64,000 nt of DNA from Mucilaginibacter robiniae (GTDB lineage: Bacteria; Bacteroidota; Bacteroidia; Sphingobacteriales; Sphingobacteriaceae): positions 4,092,001 through 4,156,000 of the forward strand of contig NZ_CP051682.1 in NCBI RefSeq assembly GCF_012849215.1. The letters run 5' to 3'. Under the pieces are notes generated by a model. That model did not search any database and was not told where the DNA came from. It saw only the letters and a program-made list of their open reading frames with translations. The position numbers and the translations under genes are program-made. Shown here in pieces: positions 40,899-50,143 of the stretch; the first letter of the stretch is position 1; each line of letters opens with the position of its first letter.

Positions 40899-41612
40899 AT
40901 GCCTGAAATATTCCAATTCAAGCAGTTTAGTGTTGACCAAACCGGCTGCGCCATGAAAATTAATACCGATGGTGTACTGCTGGGTGCTATGGCGGAAACC
41001 ATATCTAATGCTGAAATATTAGATATTGGTACCGGCACTGGTGTCATCGCCTTAATGCTGGCTCAGCGATTTATCCAAGCTTCTATTACTGGCGTTGAAA
41101 TGGATGAAAGTGCTGCACAAACCGCCACCACTAACCTCAGGCATTCGCCTTATACTGATCGTTTACAGCTGGCTCCGGTAAGTTTTCAGGAATACTTTAC
41201 CAAGTTCCCAGATAAGCAGTATGACTTAATTGTTTCTAATCCGCCGTTTTATATACAATCGTTGCATTCGCCTGCCGAAGCCAAAACCCTGGCTAAACAT
41301 GCCGGTAATAGTTTTTTCCACCAGTTAATACAGCAATGCAGCTTGCATTTAAAGCCAAAAGGTACCTTATGGCTGATACTGCCGTTGCAAACTTCGGCAT
41401 TGGTGAAAGACTTAGTTCAACAATGCGGTTTACATTTGCAGCAAATAATTAATATAGGCTCTTATCCGCATTCGGCAGCTCACCGTGAAATATTAGTAAT
41501 AGGAGCAGAGGCAATTGAATTGTTAAATACTAGGTTCATTATCTACGATGCTCCTAAACAATACAGCAACCAGTACAAACAATTACTGCAAAGCTTTTTT
41601 ACTATATTTTAA
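40899..41612 (+). CDS. trmN6: tRNA1(Val) (adenine(37)-N6)-methyltransferase family protein
   Basis: 237-aa class I SAM methyltransferase of the YfiC/TrmN6 family. The SAM-binding loop LDIGTGTGVIALMLA and the catalytic N6-adenine motif NPPFY (DLIVSNPPFY) are intact, with the family N-terminus FKQFSVDQTGCAMKINTDGVLLGA. It modifies A37 of tRNA-Val(cmo5UAC) in E. coli; the target here is inferred. Follows the VOC gene by 3 nt. Confidence 0.92.
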   Translation: MPEIFQFKQFSVDQTGCAMKINTDGVLLGAMAETISNAEILDIGTGTGVIALMLAQRFIQASITGVEMDESAAQTATTNLRHSPYTDRLQLAPVSFQEYFTKFPDKQYDLIVSNPPFYIQSLHSPAEAKTLAKHAGNSFFHQLIQQCSLHLKPKGTLWLILPLQTSALVKDLVQQCGLHLQQIINIGSYPHSAAHREILVIGAEAIELLNTRFIIYDAPKQYSNQYKQLLQSFFTIF

Positions 41613-41653
41613 ATTAACCCTTTTGTACTGTAAGCTTCATTCTATATTCTAAA

Positions 41654-42154
41654 ATGATTCGCATTGGTTTACTTTCTGATACGCACGGTTACCTGGATGA
41701 CGCCGTATTTAAGCATTTTGCTGATTGTGATGAAATATGGCACGCTGGCGATTTTGGCACCCTTGAACTGGCTGACCAATTAGCTGCCTTCAAACCCCTG
41801 CGTGGCGTATATGGTAATATCGACGGACAAGACATACGGCAAATCTACCCCTTAAACCTACGTTTTATGTGCGAACAGGTAGATGTTTGGATCACGCACA
41901 TTGGCGGTTATCCAGGTAAATATAATCCGGAAGTTCGGGCTGAAATTTACGCCAATCCACCACAGCTATTCATTACCGGGCACTCTCATATTTTAAAGGT
42001 AATGTACGATAAGAAAATTAGTTGTCTGCATTTAAATCCTGGTGCTGCCGGTAAGCAGGGCTGGCATAAAGTCAAAACCTTGATGAAGTTCAGTATCACC
42101 GCAGATAAAATACACGATTTGCAAGTAATAGAATTAGGAACAAAGGGTAACTAA
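41654..42154 (+). CDS. metallophosphoesterase, YfcE/MJ0936 family
   Basis: 166 aa, calcineurin-like fold. Metal ligands Asp9/His11 (LLSDTHG), HAGDFG, GNIDG and GHSH are all present. Family members are phosphodiesterases on small or artificial substrates; the true role is unknown. Its last 4 bases overlap the 3' end of convergent rnhA. Confidence 0.92.
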   Translation: MIRIGLLSDTHGYLDDAVFKHFADCDEIWHAGDFGTLELADQLAAFKPLRGVYGNIDGQDIRQIYPLNLRFMCEQVDVWITHIGGYPGKYNPEVRAEIYANPPQLFITGHSHILKVMYDKKISCLHLNPGAAGKQGWHKVKTLMKFSITADKIHDLQVIELGTKGN

Positions 42155-42618
42155 CCCAGCTTGCTGTTTTCTACTTCAAACACCGTATCAATGAGCAACT
42201 CTCTTTGTTGAGATGCTGCTACCGCTAAGCGGTCGCAACGCTCATTTTCAGGATGACCAGCATGGCCTTTTACCCATACAAAACGTATCTGGTGAAGTTT
42301 GCTTACTTCCAGGTAGCGCAGCCATAAATCTTTGTTCTTTTTGTCTTTAAAGCCTTTTTGCAACCAGCCATGTACCCACCGCTTTTCAATAGCATCTACT
42401 ACATACTTTGAATCAGAATAGATAGTTACCGTTTGATTAAGACTTTTCAAGGCTTCCAGACCTTTAATTACCGCCAACAGTTCCATACGGTTATTGGTAG
42501 TTTTACGAAAACCCTCGGCCAACTCTTTGTAATGCTGACCGGCACGTAACACTACGCCATAGCCACCCGGACCCGGATTGCCGCTTGATGCCCCATCAGT
42601 AAAAATTTCAATCATCAT
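42151..42618 (-). CDS. rnhA: ribonuclease HI
   Basis: 155 aa. Cleaves RNA in RNA-DNA hybrids. The active-site acidic residues are in FTDGASSGNPGPGG, NNRMELLAVIKGLE, IYSDSKYVV and ERCDRLA; the basic handle region WVHGWLQKGFKDKKNKDLW is present. Start ATG at 42618 (MMIEIFTDG); the second Met is an alternative. It overlaps the convergent phosphoesterase by 4 bp. Confidence 0.96.
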   Translation of the reverse strand: MMIEIFTDGASSGNPGPGGYGVVLRAGQHYKELAEGFRKTTNNRMELLAVIKGLEALKSLNQTVTIYSDSKYVVDAIEKRWVHGWLQKGFKDKKNKDLWLRYLEVSKLHQIRFVWVKGHAGHPENERCDRLAVAASQQRELLIDTVFEVENSKLG

Positions 42619-42683
42619 AATTTCAGCTGCAATGATAGGAATTTAGTGTCGGGCACTAGCGATAATTTTTTTAAAAAAATAGC

Positions 42684-42713
42684 TTGCAAATAGTAAGGAT
42701 ATTTATACTTTTG
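42684..42713 (+). promoter_or_regulatory. tRNA-His promoter
   Basis: TTG (42684-42686), 19-nt spacer and TACTTTTG (42706-42713), an exact Bacteroidota -33/-7 pair, end 12 nt before the tRNA. It is the cleanest promoter in the window. Confidence 0.8.
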
Positions 42714-42725
42714 CACTCTCCAAAC

Positions 42726-42800
42726 GGTAGATGTAGCTCAGTTGGTTAGAGCATCAGATTGTGGTTCTGAGGGTCGTGGGTTCGAGCCCCATCATTTACC
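42726..42800 (+). tRNA. tRNA-His (anticodon GTG)
   Basis: Full cloverleaf: acceptor 42727-42733 with 42793-42799, D stem GCTC/GAGC, anticodon stem TCAGA/TCTGA with loop TTGTGGT (anticodon GTG 42761-42763), T stem GTGGG/CCCAT with TTCGAGC. G-1 (42726) opposite C73 (42800) is the His identity element. CCA is not encoded. Confidence 0.98.
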
Positions 42801-42801
42801 C

Positions 42802-42831
42802 AAAAGCCTTTCATGAAAATGAGAGGCTTTT
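42802..42831 (+). terminator. tRNA-His terminator
   Basis: A 13-bp stem (42802-42814 with 42819-42831, one G-U) with a GAAA tetraloop is followed by TTTG, directly after the tRNA. Confidence 0.85.
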
Positions 42832-42849
42832 TTGTTATATTAACTTTTT

Positions 42850-43203
42850 TTATGGTTCTGCTTGACTGGTATCATTGCTGCTAAACTTAACTAAGTTAAA
42901 TAACTGAATTACAGGCCAGCTTAGCTTATCCTGATTGGAAACATATTGTTTTATTTCGCCGAAGGTTTTATATTCTGAAATGTTAAAGCCTTCTTCAATA
43001 TCATTATACCAGATAACTTTTGTTCCACAGATTGCAACAATCCAAAATCCACCGCCTTTGCCACCATATTCTTTTTCTATCCATTTGGTTGGATAAACTT
43101 TGATTAATTGCCAAAAGTTCCACAGTTCATCTTTTAAATCTATTTCTGTCTTTTGAATTTTATCAAGAAGTTCATGTAACGATATAGGCTCCCAATCTGT
43201 CAT
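42850..43203 (-). CDS. hypothetical protein, 117 aa
   Basis: I do not recognise a family. It is soluble, acidic and Trp/Tyr-rich, with a central GGKGGGFWIVAICGTKVIWYND strand-turn-strand segment and a C-terminal polar tail. There is no signal peptide. The compact, SMI1-like or immunity-protein-like appearance is only an impression, and no toxin gene is adjacent. Codon use matches the neighbours. Stands alone, convergent with tRNA-His and divergent from the Pif1-like helicase. Confidence 0.65.
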   Translation of the reverse strand: MTDWEPISLHELLDKIQKTEIDLKDELWNFWQLIKVYPTKWIEKEYGGKGGGFWIVAICGTKVIWYNDIEEGFNISEYKTFGEIKQYVSNQDKLSWPVIQLFNLVKFSSNDTSQAEP

Positions 43204-43422
43204 AATTACCGAATATACAATTCAATTCCTAACATTACTGAATAGCAGTTAGTAATTCTAACTTGAGTAATTTAAGTTTTTTTACTATATCTCAGATTTG
43301 CAAATCAGCCAATCTCAATCAAGCATACATGTGGGGCTTTTTTGTTTCCTCTATTTTGATAATGCAGCTTATACGTTTTAGTATCGTTAAATCTTAGAGA
43401 TTATAGTAACATTGCAACTGAG

Positions 43423-45414
43423 ATGAGTGAGTTTAATCCTACAATGCAGTTGGCATATGATTACCTGGAATCTACCAACACGGTGGTTTTCTTAACGGGT
43501 AAAGCGGGTACTGGTAAAACTACTTTTTTACAACAAATTAGAAAGCAGCTGCCTAAAAAGCTGGCGGTTGTGGCACCCACAGGTGTAGCTGCCATTAATG
43601 CCGGCGGCATGACCATTCACTCGTTGTTTCAATTACCATTTGGCCCATTAGTGCCTGGCGGCATTGAACAGCCTGAACTGCACTACAATGTAGAAAAGAA
43701 GGGATTGCTGGCTAGTCTGGAGCTGTTAATAGTGGATGAAATCAGTATGGTGCGGCCAGATGTATTAGACCATATAGATTTAATTTTAAGAAATATTAAA
43801 GGTTCAGCTTATCCTTTTGGTGGTGTGCAACTATTGCTTATTGGTGATCTTTCACAGCTTAGCCCCGTGATCCGAGAGGAAGAATGGAGTATTTTGCGGC
43901 CTTACTATACAACGCCCTACTTTTTCAGTTCACTGGTTCTGCAAAAAACGCCTTACGTGCGCATTGAACTGGAGCATGTATATCGTCAAAAGGAACAGGC
44001 GTTTGTTGATATTTTAAATGAAGTTCGCAATCAGCAGGTGAGTGCCGAAAACCTATCTCTGCTGAATGCCAGATACATCCCGGATTTTCGCCCGACTACA
44101 GTAGATAACTATATCACACTAACTACCCATAACGGTATAGCACAAAAAATAAATCAGGAACTTTTGGAAGCTTTAGCTGGACAGGAGTATGAATTTAGCG
44201 CCACCATTAGTGGAGAGTTTCCTAAAGATGCCTATCCAACAGATACGGGTTTAAAGCTCAAAATTGGCTCGCAGGTTATGTTCGTCAAAAATGATGGTTC
44301 GGCCGAAAAGCGTTATTACAATGGAAAGATCGGAAAGGTAACCAACATTGCCGGCAGTACTGTTTTTGTACAGTGCGGCGAGGACGACCACGAAATTGTT
44401 GTTGAGGCTGTAGAATGGACCAACGTAAAATACGAGTTAGAGGGTGAAGCCATCGCAGAAACCAAGGCAGGTAGCTTTGCACAAGTTCCTTTAAAGTTGG
44501 CTTGGGCCATAACTATTCATAAAAGCCAGGGACTTAGCTTTGATCAGGCCATTATTGATGTAAGTGAGGCGTTTACACACGGGCAAGCTTATGTAGCGTT
44601 AAGCCGTTGCCGAAGCTTAAGTGGCATGGTGTTGCGCAATCCAATTATGGCAGCTAATATTATAGGAGATCCAGCTGTTGCCCGATTTAATGAACAGGCA
44701 AAAGCTTTGCAGCCCGATCAAAGCAGGTTAAATCATGACAGAGAACGTTATCAGTTATTTTTGTTAACCGAACTGTTTAATCTTAGCGAATTGAAAACTC
44801 TGCTACAAAGCTTTGAAGGCTTGTTGCCCGATTTACAAAAAGAAGTTACAGAAGTTGCCGAAAAATTTGTACGGCAATTGAAATCCGAGCGCAGCCAGCA
44901 AGCCGCATCCTATTTTCTGGAAAAGTTACGGCTAGCTATAGAAGATTTATACCGCCAGTTGCCCGAACTGATCGGAACGTCAAAAGATATCGCCGCCAAG
45001 GCCGACCGGTTGATGGTTTGGCTGATGAATCGTGTTCGTTTAATGGAAGCTTTTTCTATACAACCGTTTAGTACCAATACTTATTTAACTCTTGTTCAAA
45101 GCAGTCTAAAAACCCACGAGCGTTCTTTCCTGATAGCATTAAGTGCACCTGTAAACGAAAAGTTGTTTTTGCAATTTATAGAATGGCGGGAAAAGCGGGC
45201 AGTTATGGAAAAAGTAATGCCGAACATGGTATTAACCGAAAAAACGCTGAAGGTTATCGCTGAACGATTACCAGCTACACTAAAAGCTTTAGGCAGCATG
45301 AAAGGAGTGGGAACCCAAAAGGCTACACTGTATGGTGCAGAACTTATCGGCATGATCCGTACTTTTCAGCAGGTGCAATCGGGTACAGGTATGGAGCAAG
45401 GGCAATTGTTCTAG
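43423..45414 (+). CDS. Pif1-like helicase / AAA ATPase with C-terminal HRDC or HTH domain
   Basis: 663 aa. Superfamily 1B helicase core: Walker A GKAGTGKTT (26-34), APTGVAAINAGG, Walker B LLIVDEIS, LIGDLSQLSPV and the C-terminal TIHKSQGLSFDQAII plus VALSRCRSL motifs of Pif1/RecD2. The last 150 residues form a helical HRDC/HTH-type nucleic-acid-binding domain (LGSMKGVGTQKATLYG). Probably 5'-3' DNA unwinding in replication or repair. Monocistronic. Confidence 0.9.
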   Translation: MSEFNPTMQLAYDYLESTNTVVFLTGKAGTGKTTFLQQIRKQLPKKLAVVAPTGVAAINAGGMTIHSLFQLPFGPLVPGGIEQPELHYNVEKKGLLASLELLIVDEISMVRPDVLDHIDLILRNIKGSAYPFGGVQLLLIGDLSQLSPVIREEEWSILRPYYTTPYFFSSLVLQKTPYVRIELEHVYRQKEQAFVDILNEVRNQQVSAENLSLLNARYIPDFRPTTVDNYITLTTHNGIAQKINQELLEALAGQEYEFSATISGEFPKDAYPTDTGLKLKIGSQVMFVKNDGSAEKRYYNGKIGKVTNIAGSTVFVQCGEDDHEIVVEAVEWTNVKYELEGEAIAETKAGSFAQVPLKLAWAITIHKSQGLSFDQAIIDVSEAFTHGQAYVALSRCRSLSGMVLRNPIMAANIIGDPAVARFNEQAKALQPDQSRLNHDRERYQLFLLTELFNLSELKTLLQSFEGLLPDLQKEVTEVAEKFVRQLKSERSQQAASYFLEKLRLAIEDLYRQLPELIGTSKDIAAKADRLMVWLMNRVRLMEAFSIQPFSTNTYLTLVQSSLKTHERSFLIALSAPVNEKLFLQFIEWREKRAVMEKVMPNMVLTEKTLKVIAERLPATLKALGSMKGVGTQKATLYGAELIGMIRTFQQVQSGTGMEQGQLF

Positions 45415-45441
45415 TTTACAGATGCTGGTACGTTTATGCTT

Positions 45442-46899
45442 TTAAACAGTTTTAAAATTAATATCATCAACAATTTTGTGAATTTGTGCGTCTAATTCTT
45501 CTGTAGCTTTTTTCAACAGGAGCAATTCATCCTTCGTTACTACGTAATCTTCTACTTCAAAAATGTTTATCAAGCCTAATATGGAGGCAACTGGCCTGCG
45601 CATTTCATGCGACTGTATAAAAGCAATTTGCTTTAGGGTTTCATTCTGAGCTTTGATTTCTTGCTCCTGCTGCACACGACGGGTTATATCAGTTGCATGA
45701 TAAGAAACACCAATAACTTCTCCGGCTGTGTTACAAGCGCCCTCAAATATTAACGACCACCAAATATTTTCGCCATTGCTGTATATGATTTTTGTCTCAA
45801 TTTCAACTAATTGTCCTTCCATCGCCATTTCGCAATGGGTCATAAAACTTAACAGCCGGTCGGTTTGCACCCATTGATGAGCTGGTATTCCCTGTTTTAA
45901 TTCAAGATTGCAATGCTTTCGTGCAAATTCAACAGCCGGTTTATTGAAGGCGCTGATGTTAAGTTCTTTATCTAATAAAACATGGCAAGCTCTTGAACTT
46001 TCAAAAAAGGAACGAAGCCTAGTTTCCGAATCTTGTAATTGGGAAACAGTGCCATCCAGATGACCAGCCATCGTATTGAAGGCTGTAGCCAACCGCCCGA
46101 TCTCATCACTTGAATATACTTGAACCCTGCGGTCGAGTAAGCCTTTTGCCATTCTTTCAGCAACAGAAACAACGGCACTAAGCCCTTTTTGTATACTGCG
46201 ACTTACGGATACAGCAATGAGAATGCCGGTAACTTCTACGGTTAAAGCGAGAGACACAAGTATTCGGAGTACCCAGTTTTCTAACCAGCGCGAGCCTTCA
46301 CCCAGCGTAAAAGAAAATCCATCTTCCATAGGCGTAATCTCATCATTGATCTGATTTATCTTGTTTCGGAATATGTTTTTTTGCGCTTCAGTTAAGGTAC
46401 CAGCACGGGTAGCCTGGTGAAGTTGATTAGCTAGTGGGATCAGTTTTTTTAATGAATTTTCTGCTAGGGTCCAATAATGGATAGTTTGGGCCAAATAAGC
46501 ATTGTCATGAAACCTAAGCATGAGCTTAATCATACCATCTATATCATTAGGATGGTTCCGGCCTTCCAGTAAGCCCTGCCGTGCAGAACTAATATCTGGT
46601 TCGGGTTTTTCCAGTGCCACTCTGGCCTTACCATCGCCCAAAGGCACTTTAAGGTAGTGCTGAAAACTATAGTAATCATCTTCGTTGCCTGAATAAGCAT
46701 AAAGACGTAAATGCTGCGTAGCATCTTTTTGTGCTTTTGACCAAAGACCTTCACCACCCACAAAAGCCCTTATGGCCGAAAGAGTACTCAAGGCAAAGCT
46801 GAGCGCACATAGCTCTACAATAATCAGGAAAGCCATAATGCCAACAGAGAAGTATAACTTTTTCGATATAGAAGTATTTTTAAAATAAGCAGGTAACAT
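45442..46899 (-). CDS. membrane PAS sensor with HAMP and DHp helix only, no ATPase domain
   Basis: 485 aa. TM1 (about 14-36), a periplasmic helical sensor domain (about 37-205), TM2 (about 208-230), HAMP (about 230-285), a PAS/PAC domain (about 290-412), then a terminal HisKA-like helix with SHEMRRPVASILGL (His431) and a stop 54 residues later. No HATPase_c motifs, as in the PAS protein at 6683-9004. Likely works with a separate catalytic kinase; the complete kinase at 47071-48384 lies just upstream on the same strand (171 bp gap). Confidence 0.85.
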   Translation of the reverse strand: MLPAYFKNTSISKKLYFSVGIMAFLIIVELCALSFALSTLSAIRAFVGGEGLWSKAQKDATQHLRLYAYSGNEDDYYSFQHYLKVPLGDGKARVALEKPEPDISSARQGLLEGRNHPNDIDGMIKLMLRFHDNAYLAQTIHYWTLAENSLKKLIPLANQLHQATRAGTLTEAQKNIFRNKINQINDEITPMEDGFSFTLGEGSRWLENWVLRILVSLALTVEVTGILIAVSVSRSIQKGLSAVVSVAERMAKGLLDRRVQVYSSDEIGRLATAFNTMAGHLDGTVSQLQDSETRLRSFFESSRACHVLLDKELNISAFNKPAVEFARKHCNLELKQGIPAHQWVQTDRLLSFMTHCEMAMEGQLVEIETKIIYSNGENIWWSLIFEGACNTAGEVIGVSYHATDITRRVQQEQEIKAQNETLKQIAFIQSHEMRRPVASILGLINIFEVEDYVVTKDELLLLKKATEELDAQIHKIVDDINFKTV

Positions 46900-47070
46900 A
46901 AATAAGGTTTCTTCTAATTGTCAAGTGATGTATACGTGTTTCTATCTGAACGGTTGCCCATCTAAGGAAAGAGCCTAGTATAGCAGACTGGCGACAAAGG
47001 ATGATTTTGCTCCAGGTGTAAGTATCAAGAGTTATAGCGTAAAGAGAAGCGCTAACTAAACTACTTGGCA

Positions 47071-48384
47071 TTAACACTCAACTCGGTCTTCTAACTGTGC
47101 AGCTACAAAGTTTTGACATAGCGGCATACTCACATAAAATGTGCTGCCTATATTTTCTTTACTGATGAACCCTATTTGGCCGCCTTGCAGTTCGGTAAAC
47201 TCTTTACACAGAACTAAGCCCAAACCTGCACCTTTTTCTTTTTGCGTGCCGAAAGTAGAGCGAGCAGCTAACGAAAAAATGCTGGATTGTTTGCTTACAG
47301 GAATACCAGAACCTGTATCGGTTACCATAATTAAGCACTTGTTTTCTTTAATTTCTGTGTTAACTACAATCTTACCCCCAGAGTATGTGAATTTGATAGC
47401 ATTGGTTACTAAGTTGCGGATAATCAATTGCATTAAATCTTTGTCGCCTACAATGCAGATACGATCGCTCAGGTGGTATTCAAACTCCAAATGTTTTTCT
47501 TCGGCTATACCTTTAACCAGTTTGAGAGTATTACTTAATGTTTTTTGTAAGTGTAAAGATGATAATTTGACTTCTACAGCAGCCATTTGTCCTTTAGTCC
47601 AGGCTAATACATTAGATAGCAGGTAAGAAGTGTCCTTGGTACGACTTAGCAGCTGCCGCTCAATGTCAATACGTTCTGATTCTTCTAATTTGTAACTTGC
47701 AAGTAGTTCCAGAAAACCCTGTATAGAAGCTAATGGTTCTTTAAGATCATGGGCTAATACGGATAAAAGCTTGTCTTTAGTGCGATTGGTTTCTTCCAAG
47801 GTTTGAGCCTTCTCTTGTACTTGGGTGTGTTCTTGATGGAGTGCCTCCCTGATGTATGCTGCCACCAGCATAATGGTTCCTGCAATAAAAATGTAGGTAA
47901 AACCATAATCAAAAAAACGGGCAGATGGATTTGGGTAGCTGTTTATAATCCAACCAGGATGAGTGGCTTCATAGTACAGTAAACCAAAAATAGTAAGAAC
48001 ATTAAGTGGAAGCCAGAGCCAATACTGCTTCTTGGGTACAATAATCACTCCTATAAAGAAAGACACAATGTACATACCATAACATGGACCGTGAATGCCA
48101 GAGTTATAATAGTATATGGCAATAAGCAGCAGGTTATTGTATATCTGAAACGCAATAACAGAAGCATTGTACAACAGTTTAATTCTGGATGAATAATAAA
48201 TGGCTACAACGCCTAACACAATGCCTAACATCACGATAGCTAAATTACGCGTACCCATTAGGTAGTTGTAAGGTACATTAACTACAAGAGCGATTAACAC
48301 CAACAGGCATACGGAATGAAATATGCGGGCTTCAATAGTAAATTTGGCTTTATCACCAATCAATTTATTCCAAAAGAGTATCAT
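47071..48384 (-). CDS. sensor histidine kinase with an integral-membrane N-terminus
   Basis: 437 aa. Six predicted membrane helices (about 22-178) and a short coiled coil precede the DHp domain with the phosphoacceptor His212 in AHDLKEPLASIQGF. The HATPase_c domain has the N box (IIRNLVTNAIKFT), G1 (DTGSGIP) and G2 (GAGLGLVLCKEF). Complete and catalytically plausible. No response regulator is adjacent. Signal unknown. Confidence 0.93.
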   Translation of the reverse strand: MILFWNKLIGDKAKFTIEARIFHSVCLLVLIALVVNVPYNYLMGTRNLAIVMLGIVLGVVAIYYSSRIKLLYNASVIAFQIYNNLLLIAIYYYNSGIHGPCYGMYIVSFFIGVIIVPKKQYWLWLPLNVLTIFGLLYYEATHPGWIINSYPNPSARFFDYGFTYIFIAGTIMLVAAYIREALHQEHTQVQEKAQTLEETNRTKDKLLSVLAHDLKEPLASIQGFLELLASYKLEESERIDIERQLLSRTKDTSYLLSNVLAWTKGQMAAVEVKLSSLHLQKTLSNTLKLVKGIAEEKHLEFEYHLSDRICIVGDKDLMQLIIRNLVTNAIKFTYSGGKIVVNTEIKENKCLIMVTDTGSGIPVSKQSSIFSLAARSTFGTQKEKGAGLGLVLCKEFTELQGGQIGFISKENIGSTFYVSMPLCQNFVAAQLEDRVEC

Positions 48385-48735
48385 ATAGGTCGAAATGGTC
48401 AGTAACTCGCTGTCATTAAACAGCTAATTGCTAGACCCTTGTACGAGATTGCAGTTGGTTTAGATTGTCATTGAAGTGTTTACATATTTATAAGTAGCTG
48501 TAACAAATCAAACTTTATATAACAGGCTGTTGCGGGAGTTTAAAGGTTTACACCCTGGAGGCTTAGTGTTATGTGCATAGCCTCTTGTGAAAGAAATTAT
48601 TAAGCTATCTTAACAAATTGCAAGCAAACCGACCGCTAGCTATTTTGCTATCAAGTAGTTGGTTTAAACAAGCCGAGTGGCTTGCCGGGGAACAGAACTT
48701 TTAACGACGGTTCAAATTAGTTTTTACACCTATAT
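48385..48735. other. intergenic region without a gene
   Basis: About 350 bp between the histidine kinase and the YihY terminator. AT-rich; I see no coding frame, RNA gene or repeat. Confidence 0.6.
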
Positions 48736-48778
48736 AAGAATAAAGGCTTTTGAGCACTGCTCAAAAGCCTTTATTCTT
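48736..48778 (-). terminator. YihY gene terminator overlapping its stop codon
   Basis: A 20-bp stem (48736-48755 with 48759-48778) closed by a 3-nt loop. The 3' arm overlaps the last codon of the minus-strand YihY gene. Confidence 0.85.
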
Positions 48779-49739
48779 AACTGCTTTTTCCAATGTTGTG
48801 TTGTGGTGGCAATACATCTACATCTTTCTCTGCTTCTTTCTCTTCCACATGAACGGCGTAGTCTGCCGGTTCAATTTTGGCACCCGAGAAATCGGCGTAA
48901 GCTCTGGTAAATTCTGCACCAAAGTACAATATGGCAGCCGTATAATAAACCCATAGTAAAATAACAATCAGGGAGCCGGCTGCACCATAAGTTGAACTGG
49001 TACCCGATTTTTCAATATAAATCCCGATAATGAATCTTCCGATCATAAAGAGCACCGCCGTAAATATTGCACCTGAACGAACATCTTTCCACCCAATTTT
49101 TACGTCGGGCAATACTTTAAAAATTACACCGAAGAGTATAGTGATAACGATAAAGCTAATAACCACATTAATGATGTTAAAGATGATGACAGTAATATCT
49201 GGAAGGAAATTTTTTAATACATCACTTGCTGCCAGTAAAGCGCCATTAACCACTAAGGATACCAGCAACAAAAAGCCTAAAGTGATAATTAGTGAAGAAG
49301 ATAACAACCGGTCTTTAAGCAATTTCACCCAGCCCCGTTTAGGTTTCGCTTTAACTTTCCAGATAATATTTATAGAGTCTTGTATTTCACCGAACACGGA
49401 AGTGGCACCTATTAACAAAGTAACAATCCCGATAATTACTGATAAAGTTGATTTACCGGATAATTCCAGATTTTTAATCATATCTTGAATTTGCTTGGCA
49501 GCCTCATTGCCAACCAATCCGTTGATTTCAGAAAAGATTTTTCCCTGAATAGCTTCTTTCCCCAAGAAAATACCAGCCAGCGAAATCATCAACAAAAGGA
49601 GTGGAGCTAACGAGAAAATGGTGTAATAAGCTAAGGATGCACTGTACTTTAACGCACGGTCATCCATAAACCCATTAAAAGCAGCTTTTAATACGGTTAT
49701 TCCATTCTTGAATGCTTCTTTACTGAAATATTTTTTCAT
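48777..49739 (-). CDS. YihY/virulence factor BrkB family membrane protein
   Basis: 320 aa with six membrane helices (between about 33 and 265). Family hallmarks: DRALKYSASLAYYTIFSLAPLLL near the N-terminus and YGAAGSLIVILLWVYYTAAILYFGAEFTRAYA near the end of the membrane part, followed by a polar 55-residue tail. Once misnamed RNase BN; the molecular function remains unsettled. Monocistronic. Confidence 0.93.
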   Translation of the reverse strand: MKKYFSKEAFKNGITVLKAAFNGFMDDRALKYSASLAYYTIFSLAPLLLLMISLAGIFLGKEAIQGKIFSEINGLVGNEAAKQIQDMIKNLELSGKSTLSVIIGIVTLLIGATSVFGEIQDSINIIWKVKAKPKRGWVKLLKDRLLSSSLIITLGFLLLVSLVVNGALLAASDVLKNFLPDITVIIFNIINVVISFIVITILFGVIFKVLPDVKIGWKDVRSGAIFTAVLFMIGRFIIGIYIEKSGTSSTYGAAGSLIVILLWVYYTAAILYFGAEFTRAYADFSGAKIEPADYAVHVEEKEAEKDVDVLPPQHNIGKSS

Positions 49740-50143
49740 AATCGAATCTTTAACGTAATCATCTAAACCGCCCTATTAACAAAACAACTTGCCGGAATGT
49801 TTAAATGAGCAATAAAGGCAGGACTATAATAGCTGACGATAGTTTAACATGCAATAGCAAAAGTGATGAAAATTTAAAAGTTAAATCCTGGTTGTTTGGC
49901 GATAGATAGTTATGTGGATTATAGTTAGGTAATTAGTTACTGTGGCGCTTTCCTAATACTGTTTACTATCATAATCAAGATTACAAACTTTAAAGCTATT
50001 TGTAAATTGCCCTATGTCTAGCTGCAATTCCTCAAATTGAGTTCAGATCCGATTTGTTGAGTTTGGGTAGCTTTACCAGTCAGTTCCAATGTTTCTCAAT
50101 ACATTTCAGAGTACTTCAACAGAGATGATTTTATAATAGCTTA
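49740..50143. other. intergenic region without a gene
   Basis: 404 bp between the YihY start and the AraC stop. AT-rich, no open frame, repeat or hairpin that I can support. Confidence 0.6.

Noticed and set aside
43423..45414. Anti-phage defence helicase
   Set aside because: No partner nuclease, methylase or other defence gene is adjacent; a stand-alone Pif1-like helicase is a common housekeeping gene in this phylum.
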